64,000 nucleotides of DNA from Myxococcales bacterium (GCA_016794465.1 JAEUKA010000065.1:1-64000); one strand, 5' to 3'. Numbered from the stretch's first letter, positions 51,898 through 60,986 are shown. The notes: generated from the letters alone by a model not told the origin. Program-made: numbers and translations.

Positions 51898-52794
51898 ATG
51901 AGACGGGTTCGATCGGGGCAGCGAGCTTCGCAGTGGGGACGGGCGCTACTGGTCTGCGCGCTGTATGCGCTGGGTCTGGGCGCGGTGGTGATCGGGCTGA
52001 CTCACAAGAAGCGGCCGGTGACTCCGTCGGTGCATCCCCTGGATCGAGCGCGCGCGCGCGGGATGGTGGACGACTTGGTGCCGCGCATCGATCCACAGGA
52101 TGCGTTTGCCAATGCCGCGATCCTGAACGCGCTGCTCGACGAGGTGCCGCATCCGCGACTGCAAGCCGACGCGGGGTGCCAGGCGCGGGCGCGGATCATT
52201 GCGGTGCAGCTCGACGGGCGGCTGTCGCGGGTGCGGTTTTCGGGGCGGCAGGTGTGTCAGCTCAAGCGGCTCAAAGAAGTGTCGGTGCGACAGGAAGGAC
52301 TCGGGCAGGACGAGGTCGCCGAGGTCGCCGCGTTTCTGCTCGGCAAGCGCCTGGACAGCGACGTGGATGTGACGCGGGTGGTGGTGCCGCCGTTTCGCTT
52401 TTCGGGCGACTCGCTCGACTTTCTGGCCGCTGACCTGGGGCCGCTCTCGGCGGGCGAGCAGCTGATTGGCACCTATCACACCCATCCTGGCACCGAGCTG
52501 ACCCAAGGCGTGCTGTCGGATACTGACCTTGCCTACATGGTAAGTGGACAGGCGCAGCTGGGGGGAAGTGGCCGGCCGCTCAACGAACCGGGGCCGCACA
52601 CCGACTGGCTGCTTGATATCGTCGAGCCGAAGCGAGGCGACTGGAATGCCTATGCTCACGATCGGCGGCGGCTCGGCGAGCTGTTTGCGCGCTGTCAGAG
52701 TCGCCCGCCGTGTCCGCTCAACGAGCTGCGGCTGGGGGGCAGTGACTACAACCTGTTTGTGCGCTTTTATGAAGAGCCGCTCGACGAGGAATAG
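51898..52794 (+). CDS. Membrane-anchored JAB/MPN (JAMM)-like protein
   Basis: This 298-aa protein has an N-terminal transmembrane helix (ALLVCALYALGLGAVVIGL) with positive residues in front, so the bulk is predicted to be periplasmic. A JAMM metal motif is complete. AEVAAFLLGKRLDSDVDVTRVV provides Glu142 in the ExxxFLLG context of MPN domains. GTYHTHPG supplies His194 and His196, and LSDTD supplies Ser207 and Asp210 (HxH-x10-SxxD). JAMM proteins are zinc isopeptidases or peptidases. A GTG at 51871 is an alternative start. About 117 bp with an AT-rich stretch separate it from the PEGA lipoprotein. Confidence 0.7.
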   Translation: MRRVRSGQRASQWGRALLVCALYALGLGAVVIGLTHKKRPVTPSVHPLDRARARGMVDDLVPRIDPQDAFANAAILNALLDEVPHPRLQADAGCQARARIIAVQLDGRLSRVRFSGRQVCQLKRLKEVSVRQEGLGQDEVAEVAAFLLGKRLDSDVDVTRVVVPPFRFSGDSLDFLAADLGPLSAGEQLIGTYHTHPGTELTQGVLSDTDLAYMVSGQAQLGGSGRPLNEPGPHTDWLLDIVEPKRGDWNAYAHDRRRLGELFARCQSRPPCPLNELRLGGSDYNLFVRFYEEPLDEE

Positions 52795-52809
52795 GCGCTA
52801 GCGAGGCTG

Positions 52810-55800
52810 TTAGGTAGCGGCCCAGACATCCTCGCAGTAGCGACCTTGGGTGCGCCAGGTATGGATCTGCTCCTCTGCTTGCGCTGGGGTGTAGCCACCT
52901 TCGGAGATCAGGATGCCGTGCAGGGTCTTGCGGACAGCGGGCGCCATGTGCTTGGCGTCACCACACAGATACACATAGGCCCCCGCTTGCAGCAGGGACC
53001 ACAGCTCTTTGGCCTGCCGCCGCAGCAGATCCTGAACATAGGTCTTGGGCTGATCCGGCTGCCGAGAAAACGCGACATACAGACCATCCAGGCCGCCGTT
53101 TCGGGCGTGGGACTCCAGCTCCTCGCGATACAGATAGTCGTGATCGGGGCGACGGCAACCGAAGAACAGCAGCGTCTTTCCGACCGGAATTCCTTGCTCT
53201 TTTTGGGCAGCGCGCTCGTCGATAAAGCCGCGCAGCGGTGCCAGTCCGGTACCCGGTCCGATCAGGATGACAGGAGTCTTGGGATCGCTGGGAAGTCGGA
53301 ACGTACTGCCGGTGTCCTTGACAATGATGCGCAGCGTTTGACCGGGCTCTGCCTGCGCAAGGTAGTGACTACAGAGTCCTTCACGCACGACTCCTTGTGG
53401 GCCCACGAAATCATGAACACCGACGGTAATCGAGCATGATCGCGGCAGCTTTTTCGGCGAAGAGGAAATGGAATAATAGCGGCAACGGAGTGTCGGTCGC
53501 AGCGTCAGGATGGTGGCCAGATCGCAGGGGATCGAGGCAAAGCGCTGGAGCAGATCGAGCAGCGTGAGTCTCTGGGCCAAGACCTCGGTTGGGAATGCCT
53601 TCTCTCCTGCCAAGCGAAGCAGCTCGTGCTGTTCAGGAGGACAGGGACAGCGTGCGGCCAGGACTCGCAGCTCGCGACGGGTAACGGCACCGCTGAGGTC
53701 CACATGGAGTCCGAGCAGCTCTCCCACACGAATCGGAATCCCACAGGGCAGCTGACCGCTTACGGCACCCAGCTCGCGGATCACCACCGCATCATTGGAA
53801 CGGACTCCGCAGCGTGCTGCATAGGCCTCTATCACCTCGGGAGGATTCTCTGGGAAGACTCCCAAATGATCCCCAGCAGAATAGGAAACACCGTCGGGGA
53901 GAGCGATCTCCAGATGCCGAGTTGATCTTCCAGCGTCTTCTGCTTGAAGCTCGCGACTGATGATCACAGAGCTGTAGCGCGCTTCGGCCTGAAGGGGAGC
54001 ACGACTTGGTGGCAGCGCACCAGACTCCGAGCCCGCGTAGTTTACCACTTCCACAGAATAGGCATTCTGGGTGTCCTCTTTCGCAGCTGCGGAAGCACCT
54101 CTGTCTCCAGCGGGAGCGCGAGCAGAGAGCAGGGACCACACGCTGCCAAAAAACGACTCTGCCGAGGCATCAAAGTCACCATCCGCGTCGCAGCCAGCAA
54201 ACGGAAGCAGGGCCTTGGCACCCAGCGCTTGCATGCGATCAAACAAGAGCTGCGGGACTTTCTGAAATGTCGCGCGCCACTGCTTGTTGCCACAGCCCAG
54301 CACCGCGAACTCCACACCTGCCAGCGTATCGTGCGGCAGGTCTTGACTGAGCCACGCTGCGAACTTGCTCGCATTGTCCGGAGGCTGACCGTTGTAGGTC
54401 GCGCAGAACACAAACACCGGAGTCTGTTTGGGCAGCGCCTGAGTGTAGGAATCCAGCTCTGCTACCGTCGCTGGAATCTTTCGAGCAGAGGCTTGTTGTA
54501 GTAACTTCTGTGCCAGATCTTGAGCGGTTCCCATGTTCGATCCGTACAAGATCAGAATCCCTTGGGAGTCACTCTGCAGACTGCTCTGCGGGGGCCCGTG
54601 CTGCTGCTGTTGCGACGCGATCGATGTGGGCAGCTTGCCTTTTTCTTCCGTACGCTTCTCGACCACCATGTAAAGTCCGCGCGGCTTCATGGTCAGCGTC
54701 TGGACACTGCGTAGCTGATAGCTGGGGTCGGCCAGTCGCAGGCGGAACTGTTGATAGATTCGTGCCAGCACCAGCTTGGCTTCGACCAGCGCAAACTGGA
54801 AGCCGATGCAGCTGCGGATTCCGATCCCAAAGGGATGGTAGGCGTGGGGGTGTCGCTGCGCCACCGCATCCGGCAGGAAGTGATCGGGATTGAACGCTTC
54901 CGGATCGGGTCCAAAGTGACGGGGATCGCGGTGCAGTCCGCCCAGGAAAGTCAGCAGCACGCCACCCTTTTTGACTGGGTACTTGCCGCCGATGACAGTG
55001 TCTCGCTGCACGAACTTCGCAAATCCTGGTGCCGTCGGATTGAGCCGCAGCGATTCCTTTAAGATTCGCCCGGTGTAGTCGAGTGCGTCGAGATCGGCAA
55101 AGGTCGGCACCCGACTGAAGTCACGCCCGAGCACCCGATCTACTTCGGCGATAAGCTGCGCCTCAATATGAGGATTCTTAGAGATGTAATATAGCGCGTA
55201 GGACAGCATCCCACTGGTTGTCTCGTGTCCCGCGATCAGGAAGGTGATCAGCTGGGCGCGGATGTTGTCGTCGGGAAGTCGCTTCCCGGTCTGACGATCG
55301 CGCGCGGTCAGCATGATCTGTAGGATGTCACTCGGAACCGCTTCGCCCCGCTGCATGGCTGCTTTGCGGTCGAGGATGATCTGATCAACCGTATCGATGA
55401 GGACTTTCTGCGCAGACTCTTTTTTGTGGCGCTGCAGCGGATGAAATGTGTCCGGCAGAAAGTTTCGGGTCTGCTCCATCGCCACTTCCAGCACGTCCAC
55501 CATGGCTTGCACAAACGGTGGTGGCTCTGCCGCACTGATGCAGTGAAAGCGGGAATGAAAGCCCGCATACCCGATGGCCTCGAAGGTCATCTTGGTCATC
55601 AGCTCCGTCGCCAAAAACGACTCTGTAGGAGCCCTGCCAGCCAGGTTCTGCATTAGATCATCGGACACCTCAACAATGCGTCCGAAGTACTGCTTGATCG
55701 CAGACAGACCGAATGCAGGCAGCAAGATGCGATGCGCGATCTGCCAGATTTCCTCTTCATCTCCAGTGGTAAAAAGTCCACTGGAACCAACGCCTGCGCG

Positions 55801-56370
55801 CAGTCTTCCCAGCGGAGTTGCCGGCGGTGGGGTCGTCTTCCGGAAGTCCTCTGGACGGTTGATCTGCTCTTCTACCAAGTCAGCATCAGAGTTTACGTAG
55901 AACACATTCCCATTCGGAAGTCGCAGCCGGACAAAGCGTCCATACTCCGCCGCAACCTTGGCCAGAGAGTCTTCCAGGTTCTCTCCCGCGAAGAGCGCTG
56001 CGGCATTCCCAATGAAGGGCCATGCACGCGGTCCAGGTACTTCAGGCAGAGTACTGTTCCCGTCGCTGATCGCGCCACTTTGCACCGGCTTCCCTGCCAC
56101 CGCACCAGTCCCAGAGTCTGTGCCGGGAGTCGATGCAGGTGAGCCAGTCGGAACCAGCTCTGCAAAGAGCTGAACTCCACTTGGGAGTGCGGCACAAAGT
56201 GCAACGATGTCTCCATCCGCATCGCGGAAGCGGAGCTGGACCTCATCGGCGAGTCCGAGCGCTCGCTGAATGGCTCGCTCCATGGCAGCATCGCTGGTTC
56301 CGTCGTAGAAGCCGACTTTGGTGGTCTGTCCTCGGTAGGTGATGTGGAGGGCGCGCTTTGTCTGGGTCAT
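52810..56370 (-). CDS. PB1-like/cytochrome P450/NADPH reductase fusion (CYP102-like)
   Basis: This 1186-aa self-sufficient monooxygenase adds oxygen to a hydrophobic substrate, probably a fatty acid. A beta-grasp domain resembling PB1 occupies residues 5-73 (FRDADGDIVAL like an OPCA motif), then a linker to ~108. The P450 domain has AGHETTS (380-386), ExxR (439-442) and FGIGIRSCIG with haem ligand Cys521. The FMN domain begins ILILYGSNMGTAQDLA (~604). The FAD/NADPH part has RYYSISSSP, ILIGPGTGLAPLRGF and a final CEDVWA. BM3-type fusions are ~1050 aa and lack the N-terminal domain. It is monocistronic. Confidence 0.92.
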   Translation of the reverse strand: MTQTKRALHITYRGQTTKVGFYDGTSDAAMERAIQRALGLADEVQLRFRDADGDIVALCAALPSGVQLFAELVPTGSPASTPGTDSGTGAVAGKPVQSGAISDGNSTLPEVPGPRAWPFIGNAAALFAGENLEDSLAKVAAEYGRFVRLRLPNGNVFYVNSDADLVEEQINRPEDFRKTTPPPATPLGRLRAGVGSSGLFTTGDEEEIWQIAHRILLPAFGLSAIKQYFGRIVEVSDDLMQNLAGRAPTESFLATELMTKMTFEAIGYAGFHSRFHCISAAEPPPFVQAMVDVLEVAMEQTRNFLPDTFHPLQRHKKESAQKVLIDTVDQIILDRKAAMQRGEAVPSDILQIMLTARDRQTGKRLPDDNIRAQLITFLIAGHETTSGMLSYALYYISKNPHIEAQLIAEVDRVLGRDFSRVPTFADLDALDYTGRILKESLRLNPTAPGFAKFVQRDTVIGGKYPVKKGGVLLTFLGGLHRDPRHFGPDPEAFNPDHFLPDAVAQRHPHAYHPFGIGIRSCIGFQFALVEAKLVLARIYQQFRLRLADPSYQLRSVQTLTMKPRGLYMVVEKRTEEKGKLPTSIASQQQQHGPPQSSLQSDSQGILILYGSNMGTAQDLAQKLLQQASARKIPATVAELDSYTQALPKQTPVFVFCATYNGQPPDNASKFAAWLSQDLPHDTLAGVEFAVLGCGNKQWRATFQKVPQLLFDRMQALGAKALLPFAGCDADGDFDASAESFFGSVWSLLSARAPAGDRGASAAAKEDTQNAYSVEVVNYAGSESGALPPSRAPLQAEARYSSVIISRELQAEDAGRSTRHLEIALPDGVSYSAGDHLGVFPENPPEVIEAYAARCGVRSNDAVVIRELGAVSGQLPCGIPIRVGELLGLHVDLSGAVTRRELRVLAARCPCPPEQHELLRLAGEKAFPTEVLAQRLTLLDLLQRFASIPCDLATILTLRPTLRCRYYSISSSPKKLPRSCSITVGVHDFVGPQGVVREGLCSHYLAQAEPGQTLRIIVKDTGSTFRLPSDPKTPVILIGPGTGLAPLRGFIDERAAQKEQGIPVGKTLLFFGCRRPDHDYLYREELESHARNGGLDGLYVAFSRQPDQPKTYVQDLLRRQAKELWSLLQAGAYVYLCGDAKHMAPAVRKTLHGILISEGGYTPAQAEEQIHTWRTQGRYCEDVWAAT

Positions 56371-56618
56371 CGCTGCATAGCATCCCCTTTGTGGGAGCCC
56401 AAATCAAGGGAGCAGCCTGCGGGGTCACTGTGTAGCATTGTGTAGTTGCGGAGTCGTGCGATTGCGGTTCCCAGTCGGGTGGGAAGTTGCAGAGTCCGCA
56501 AAACGTCAGTCCTTTCGAACCGTTGGCAAGAATCACAATGCCCATCTCGGGAAAGGGGCCACTTGGGTTATGCTCAAATCTGACTGCCTTTCGCGAGGAC
56601 AGCTCAGTTGGAGGACAG

Positions 56619-58484
56619 ATGGCCGAGGCGCCTTCGGACCGCAGCATCAACCCACAGCTACAGCCGGGAGAGAAGCTGGGCAACTATCAGGTGCTGCGTC
56701 TCCTCGGGCAGGGCGGCATGGGCGAGGTCTTCGAGGCCAAACACCTTTACATCGAGCGTCGGGCGGCGATCAAAGTGCTGCATTCCGAGCTGTGTCAAAA
56801 CCAGCAGTTTCGGACGCGATTCCTCAATGAAGCGCGTGCGGTCAACCTGATCAAGCATCCCGGTCTGGTCGAGATCTATGAGTATGGACTGAAGGACGAT
56901 GGCACCGCCTACATCGTCATGGAGTACCTAGAAGGAGAGGCGTTGAGCCGCCGCATCAAGCGAGCGGTCCATGGCATCGGCAGCGCAGCACTTCCCATCT
57001 GTCGCCAGATCGCCATAGCCATCGCCGCCGCCCACGCCAAAAACATCGTTCACAGAGATCTGAAACCTGACAATGTGATGCTGGTTTCTGAGCCGGATCG
57101 GTCGCTGCGGGTGAAGGTGCTCGACTTTGGGATTGCCAAGCTATCCGACTCATCAGATGGCAAGGCCCAGACAGAGACGGGGGCGGTGATTGGGACTCCG
57201 GCCTACATGGCTCCGGAGCAGTGTGTGGGGCTCTCTTCGATCGATGGGAAGGCGGATGTTTACGCGCTGGGAATGATCCTCTACGAGCTGCTTTCGGGGA
57301 CCTCGCCGTTTGATGCGCAGCATGGCTTCGACTATATGGCGGCACATGTGCGGGGGACGCCACGACCGATTCTGGATGCTGTACCGGAGCTTCCTGCCGA
57401 GCTGGCGAACTTGGTCCACGCGATGATTGCGAAGGACAAAGAGGAGCGGCCGGACATGATGACCGTGGCACTCCTGATCGAGCAGATCGAGGCGGATCTT
57501 CCGACGCTGTGGCCAGCGGCTACTGCTGACTTGGCCAGCGACTCGACTTTACATGCGGGCCCGCGCGACCGAGTCACCGGACCGATTCCCAAAGTGACGG
57601 GCGGACGACTGAGTCGGGAGGGAATGCAGCAGCTTCGGCCCAGCAGAGAGCTGAACGCGATTCAGAATCGGCCCAGCAGAGAGCTGAACGCGATTCAGAA
57701 TCGGCCCAGCAGAGAGCTGACCCCGGTTGGTCAGGTTGGCCGCGATGACTTGGCCCATGGACATACGCTTCCCGCGATGGCCTCGCAGTCCTCTGGGCTG
57801 CGGTCAAAGTCGAAGTCGCTGGCGACGGGTCAGACGCTTCCAGCGCTGGCTCCGGATTCGGTGAGTGCGTCTTCTGTGAGCGGCGTGAACACTGCGAAAG
57901 ACAGCGCTGCAATCAGCGCAGTAAGCTCGGTCAGCGAGTCCGTGCCGTTGCGAGGTCTGGGCCGTCCGGGTCCTATCGTCCTACTCCTGACTCTGTCCAC
58001 GATGGGAATTGCGCTGGTGGCATTCCTGGTCCTTCGCCGGACTCCGATTCCAGAAAAGTCTCAGACTCCGCAAGTGGTGGCTGCGCCTCGGCTCGTTAAG
58101 TGGGTGGTACGCTCTCATCCTACTGGTGCAGAGGTGGTGCGCAGCGATGGTCAGATCCTGGGCAATACACCGTGGCAGATCGAGCGGCCCGCTGACTTGG
58201 GAGAGAGTCTGCTCACGCTGCGGCTCGCCCTGCATCGCGACAAGGTGATCGTGCTGAGTCACAGTGCTGATGTGGTCACCGAGGTTCTGTTGGAAGCGAG
58301 GACTCCTGCTTCACCTGCGACTGTGGAACCGCTGAATCCGACCAATCCGTCCGCTGGAAAATCCGCTGGAAAGTCAGCCAGTAAGTCAGCCAAATCACGC
58401 AAAAAGAGTACCGCCCGCAAGGGTCACGGAAGCAACGGAAAGGCCGCTGGCTCCGACGGAGAAGTCAAGCTCCTGATGGACTAG
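56619..58484 (+). CDS. Transmembrane Ser/Thr protein kinase with PEGA tail
   Basis: This is a 621-aa protein. The kinase domain (about residues 22-295) has GQGGMGEVF (30-38), Lys52 in AAIKVL, HRDLKPDN (145-152), DFG (169-171) and GTPAYMAPE. A juxtamembrane segment contains two and a half copies of an 11-residue repeat (RPSRELNAIQN). A transmembrane helix (VLLLTLSTMGIALVAFLVL) is followed by a PEGA-like extracytoplasmic domain (WVVRSHPTGAEVVRSDGQILGNTPW) and a Lys/Ser-rich end. The ATG is 4 nt after GGAGGA. It probably senses the envelope and phosphorylates cytoplasmic targets. Confidence 0.92.
   Translation: MAEAPSDRSINPQLQPGEKLGNYQVLRLLGQGGMGEVFEAKHLYIERRAAIKVLHSELCQNQQFRTRFLNEARAVNLIKHPGLVEIYEYGLKDDGTAYIVMEYLEGEALSRRIKRAVHGIGSAALPICRQIAIAIAAAHAKNIVHRDLKPDNVMLVSEPDRSLRVKVLDFGIAKLSDSSDGKAQTETGAVIGTPAYMAPEQCVGLSSIDGKADVYALGMILYELLSGTSPFDAQHGFDYMAAHVRGTPRPILDAVPELPAELANLVHAMIAKDKEERPDMMTVALLIEQIEADLPTLWPAATADLASDSTLHAGPRDRVTGPIPKVTGGRLSREGMQQLRPSRELNAIQNRPSRELNAIQNRPSRELTPVGQVGRDDLAHGHTLPAMASQSSGLRSKSKSLATGQTLPALAPDSVSASSVSGVNTAKDSAAISAVSSVSESVPLRGLGRPGPIVLLLTLSTMGIALVAFLVLRRTPIPEKSQTPQVVAAPRLVKWVVRSHPTGAEVVRSDGQILGNTPWQIERPADLGESLLTLRLALHRDKVIVLSHSADVVTEVLLEARTPASPATVEPLNPTNPSAGKSAGKSASKSAKSRKKSTARKGHGSNGKAAGSDGEVKLLMD
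57636..57719 (+). repeat. 33-bp tandem repeat within the kinase gene
   Basis: Two perfect 33-bp copies (57636-57668 and 57669-57701) and an 18-bp partial copy encode repeated RPSRELNAIQN in the juxtamembrane linker. The perfect identity implies recent expansion. Confidence 0.9.
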
Positions 58485-58618
58485 TTCAGTGGATTCCGAT
58501 CGGTTGCTCATCCACCGTTCCTACGGGTCAAAACGTAGACAAGCTGCACCATTTATGGACTTTGGGAACCGGGCAGCCACACACTCCGTCAGAACAGATC
58601 TTGAGAGGAACCATCATC

Positions 58619-59248
58619 ATGCCGCACTCGTTTCCGACGCGACTCCTCCTGCTGCTGCTGGGTCTGTGCGCGCTGTCCCCACCTGCTTGGGCGCAGGACT
58701 TTAAGACACACTATGACTTGGCGATGGCGCTCTACCAGGCGCAAAAATTCGAGGAGGCGATTCCGGAGTTCAAGGCCGCCTATGAGATCGATCGCAAGCC
58801 GGGACTCCTGTTCAACATTGCGCAGTCCTATCGCAAGGCGGGACGACCTCGGGATGCGATTCAGTACTACGATCAGTATCTCTCTTCAGATCCTCGACTG
58901 GACACGGACACTCGTCGCAAAGTCGATGGCTATCTGGCCGAAGCGCGCAACACCTTGGCTTCTCTGGAGCTGGAGCTGAAGCGTCGACTTGCGGAAGAGA
59001 AAGCTGCGCGAGCGGTCGAGCCTCCTCCGACGCTGCAACCAGAGCCTACGCCACCGCCTCCTCCTCCGGCACCGCCGCCTCCTCCGCAAGAGAAGAGTAC
59101 CCCTGTGTACAAGCGTCCCTGGCTGTGGGCAGTGGTGGGTGGCGTCGTGGTGGCCGGGGTAATTGTCGGCGTCGTTGTGGGAACCAGCACCGCGCGTGCG
59201 GCTCCGGTGGTGGACTCGGGAGTCCCCCGCGTAGCCATTACTTTTTAG
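58619..59248 (+). CDS. TPR protein with Pro-rich linker and C-terminal membrane helix
   Basis: This 209-aa protein has a signal peptide (LLLLLLGLCALSPPAWA). Two to three TPR units follow: FKTHYDLAMALYQAQKFEEAIPEFKAAYEID, LLFNIAQSYRKAGRPRDAIQYYDQYL and DGYLAEARNTLASLELELK. A Pro-rich linker (TPPPPPPAPPPPPQ) leads to a transmembrane helix (WLWAVVGGVVVAGVIVGVVV). This is a common myxobacterial layout of unknown function. GAGAGGA precedes the ATG. It follows the PEGA-tailed kinase and could be its envelope partner. Confidence 0.75.
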   Translation: MPHSFPTRLLLLLLGLCALSPPAWAQDFKTHYDLAMALYQAQKFEEAIPEFKAAYEIDRKPGLLFNIAQSYRKAGRPRDAIQYYDQYLSSDPRLDTDTRRKVDGYLAEARNTLASLELELKRRLAEEKAARAVEPPPTLQPEPTPPPPPPAPPPPPQEKSTPVYKRPWLWAVVGGVVVAGVIVGVVVGTSTARAAPVVDSGVPRVAITF

Positions 59249-59285
59249 TCGCTTGAGCTGTTGAAGAGGGGAAAGAGGAATCTCG

Positions 59286-59738
59286 ATGCAGACAATTAGA
59301 TCTCGCTTTGGGGCGCTGATCGCAACCGCAATGATCGGACTCCTGCCTGGTTGCGGAGCGGCTCCGGCCCCGGTCCTGCTGCTGAGTCTGAATGGCGTGC
59401 ACATGATGGGCGCCGAGCTGAAGGTGACGCTTATCAAAGATGGCAAGCCAGCCACCGTGACGCTGTATCGCAACGGCAGCAACGTCTTTGTGGCGCAGTT
59501 TGGTAGTCCCCCAGCGATGATGCCGGCACCGAGTTCGGTCAAGGTGGCTTTTGATCTGCCGCTAGGAACCAGTGGTGCGCTGTCGATCCAAGCCGCTTCT
59601 TTTGGGAGTTCGATGATGGGGCCCGGCCCGCTGATGAAGCAAGCAGAGGGCTGTACGACCACTACGATTCGTGACGGAGAGCTTAACGAAGTCTCCCTGA
59701 CGATGGTGCAGCCTCCCGCGCCATCGAGCTGTCAGTAG
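59286..59738 (+). CDS. Small lipoprotein of unknown function
   Basis: This 150-aa protein has a lipoprotein signal (ALIATAMIGLLPGC, Cys23) followed by a ~120-residue beta-rich domain (LLLSLNGVHMMGAELKVTLIKDGKPATVTLYRNGSNV). Two further Cys residues near the end may form a disulfide (GCTTTTIRD and SSCQ). It is preceded by AGGAA and lies 37 bp after the TPR gene in the same orientation. I do not recognise a family. Confidence 0.65.
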   Translation: MQTIRSRFGALIATAMIGLLPGCGAAPAPVLLLSLNGVHMMGAELKVTLIKDGKPATVTLYRNGSNVFVAQFGSPPAMMPAPSSVKVAFDLPLGTSGALSIQAASFGSSMMGPGPLMKQAEGCTTTTIRDGELNEVSLTMVQPPAPSSCQ

Positions 59739-59826
59739 TCGAGTCTGCGGCGGCTTGCATTCCGCTCCCGGTTCTGTTTATGGTGCCGACTCTCTAGACA
59801 CCAAAAACATCTCTGTGGAGCGTCTG

Positions 59827-60957
59827 ATGTTCTCTTCCTGTCGTGCTTTGGCAATCTCTCTCGCGCTGCTGCTCTGTCCTGTTGCGGGCTGTGAAAGTCC
59901 GGCTGATCCGCCGGGAACTGGCAGTGATACCGATGGTCCGATGTCGACGGTGGACGGTGGCGACCCTACTCCCAAGACCTGTACTTCCTGCCGCGCCGAT
60001 GAAGTCTGCGTGGATGGCTCCTGCGTAACCGTTCCCAAGAACTGTCCCTGTCCGCAAGAGAGCTACTGCAACCTTGGCACCAGCATGTGCGTGGTGGGCT
60101 GCTTAGAAGACGGAAACTGCGCGACCGGGCGAATCTGTGATGGCGTGGCGCGCAAGTGTGCAGAGGGCTGCCGCACTGACGCTGCCTGTGGCAAAGGAAA
60201 GATCTGTGACAAGAGCCTCTGTCGCGTGGGCTGCCGCCGTGATCCGGACTGTGGAACAAACGAATACTGCGACTCTGTAAAGGAAGTCTGCATGGCCGGA
60301 TGTACGGCGGACTCTGCCTGCATGAGCGGTCAGATCTGCGACAACCTGCGCTGCCGAGCCGGCTGCCGCGCCGACGCTGCGTGCACTATGGGACAGATCT
60401 GCGAGTCCACCACCTGCCGGGCCGGCTGTCGCAACGACATGGGCTGTAAGAGCGGTCAGATCTGTGAATCCCTCAAGTGCCGAGCTGGCTGTCGCAGTGA
60501 CATGGACTGCGGAGCGGACTCTGTCTGCAAGAGCTCGACGTTGACCTGTCTGAAGTGTGATGCCGACGCGGATGAGGCCACTGATTCCACCGTACGCACT
60601 TCCGGACGCAGCGTCTCGGAGCGAAAAGTCCGCGTTCTGTGCGGCAAGACCGATGTCGACAAAGTGACCTGGGTGCAGAGTCCTCCCAACCCTGGTTATT
60701 ACCGCAAGAGCGTGTGGGTCACGACGACCGGAGCGACGGCGAGCGCCAAGACCAACATCAGCTTGAACCTGGGCAGCGGAGTCGTGAAGACGTTTGTCCT
60801 TTCTGGCAACACGACCCAGACCATCTGGCAGGACTCCTTTGACTACTACTGCGGCGGGGGCGTCTGCGCGGGCTGGACGTACACCGTATCGGCGGATTCC
60901 GACTCTGATACGCCTCCCAAGGTCGAGTTCGGATTCAGTGTCTCTGCCACCCGCTAA
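59827..60957 (+). CDS. Lipoprotein with tandem Cys-rich (Dickkopf-like) repeats
   Basis: This 376-aa lipoprotein has a signal ending LLLCPVAGC (Cys21). Residues ~50-255 contain eight Cys-rich units of about 22-27 residues with the consensus GC(R/x)xDxxCxxGQICxxxxC, for example GCRADAACTMGQICESTTC. They resemble stacked Dickkopf-N or EB-like modules with multiple disulfides. A C-terminal beta-sandwich-like domain of ~120 residues follows (VTWVQSPPNPGYYRKSVWVTTTG). The ATG is 6 nt after GGAG; the frame extends upstream but without a signal. A terminator hairpin follows the stop. Confidence 0.8.
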   Translation: MFSSCRALAISLALLLCPVAGCESPADPPGTGSDTDGPMSTVDGGDPTPKTCTSCRADEVCVDGSCVTVPKNCPCPQESYCNLGTSMCVVGCLEDGNCATGRICDGVARKCAEGCRTDAACGKGKICDKSLCRVGCRRDPDCGTNEYCDSVKEVCMAGCTADSACMSGQICDNLRCRAGCRADAACTMGQICESTTCRAGCRNDMGCKSGQICESLKCRAGCRSDMDCGADSVCKSSTLTCLKCDADADEATDSTVRTSGRSVSERKVRVLCGKTDVDKVTWVQSPPNPGYYRKSVWVTTTGATASAKTNISLNLGSGVVKTFVLSGNTTQTIWQDSFDYYCGGGVCAGWTYTVSADSDSDTPPKVEFGFSVSATR

Positions 60958-60967
60958 GTAGTCCGCA

Positions 60968-60986
60968 AAAAGGACGCTGTCCTTTT
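60968..60986. terminator. Hairpin terminator candidate
   Basis: AAAAGGAC, a 3-nt loop GCT and GTCCTTTT form a perfect 8-bp stem ending in T residues, 10 bp after the lipoprotein stop. Its A-tract/T-tract symmetry would allow termination in either direction. Confidence 0.65.

Noticed and set aside
52810..56370. P450 and reductase as two separate genes
   Set aside because: One frame runs without stop from the PB1-like domain to the NADPH domain, and there is no ribosome binding site at the P450/FMN junction.
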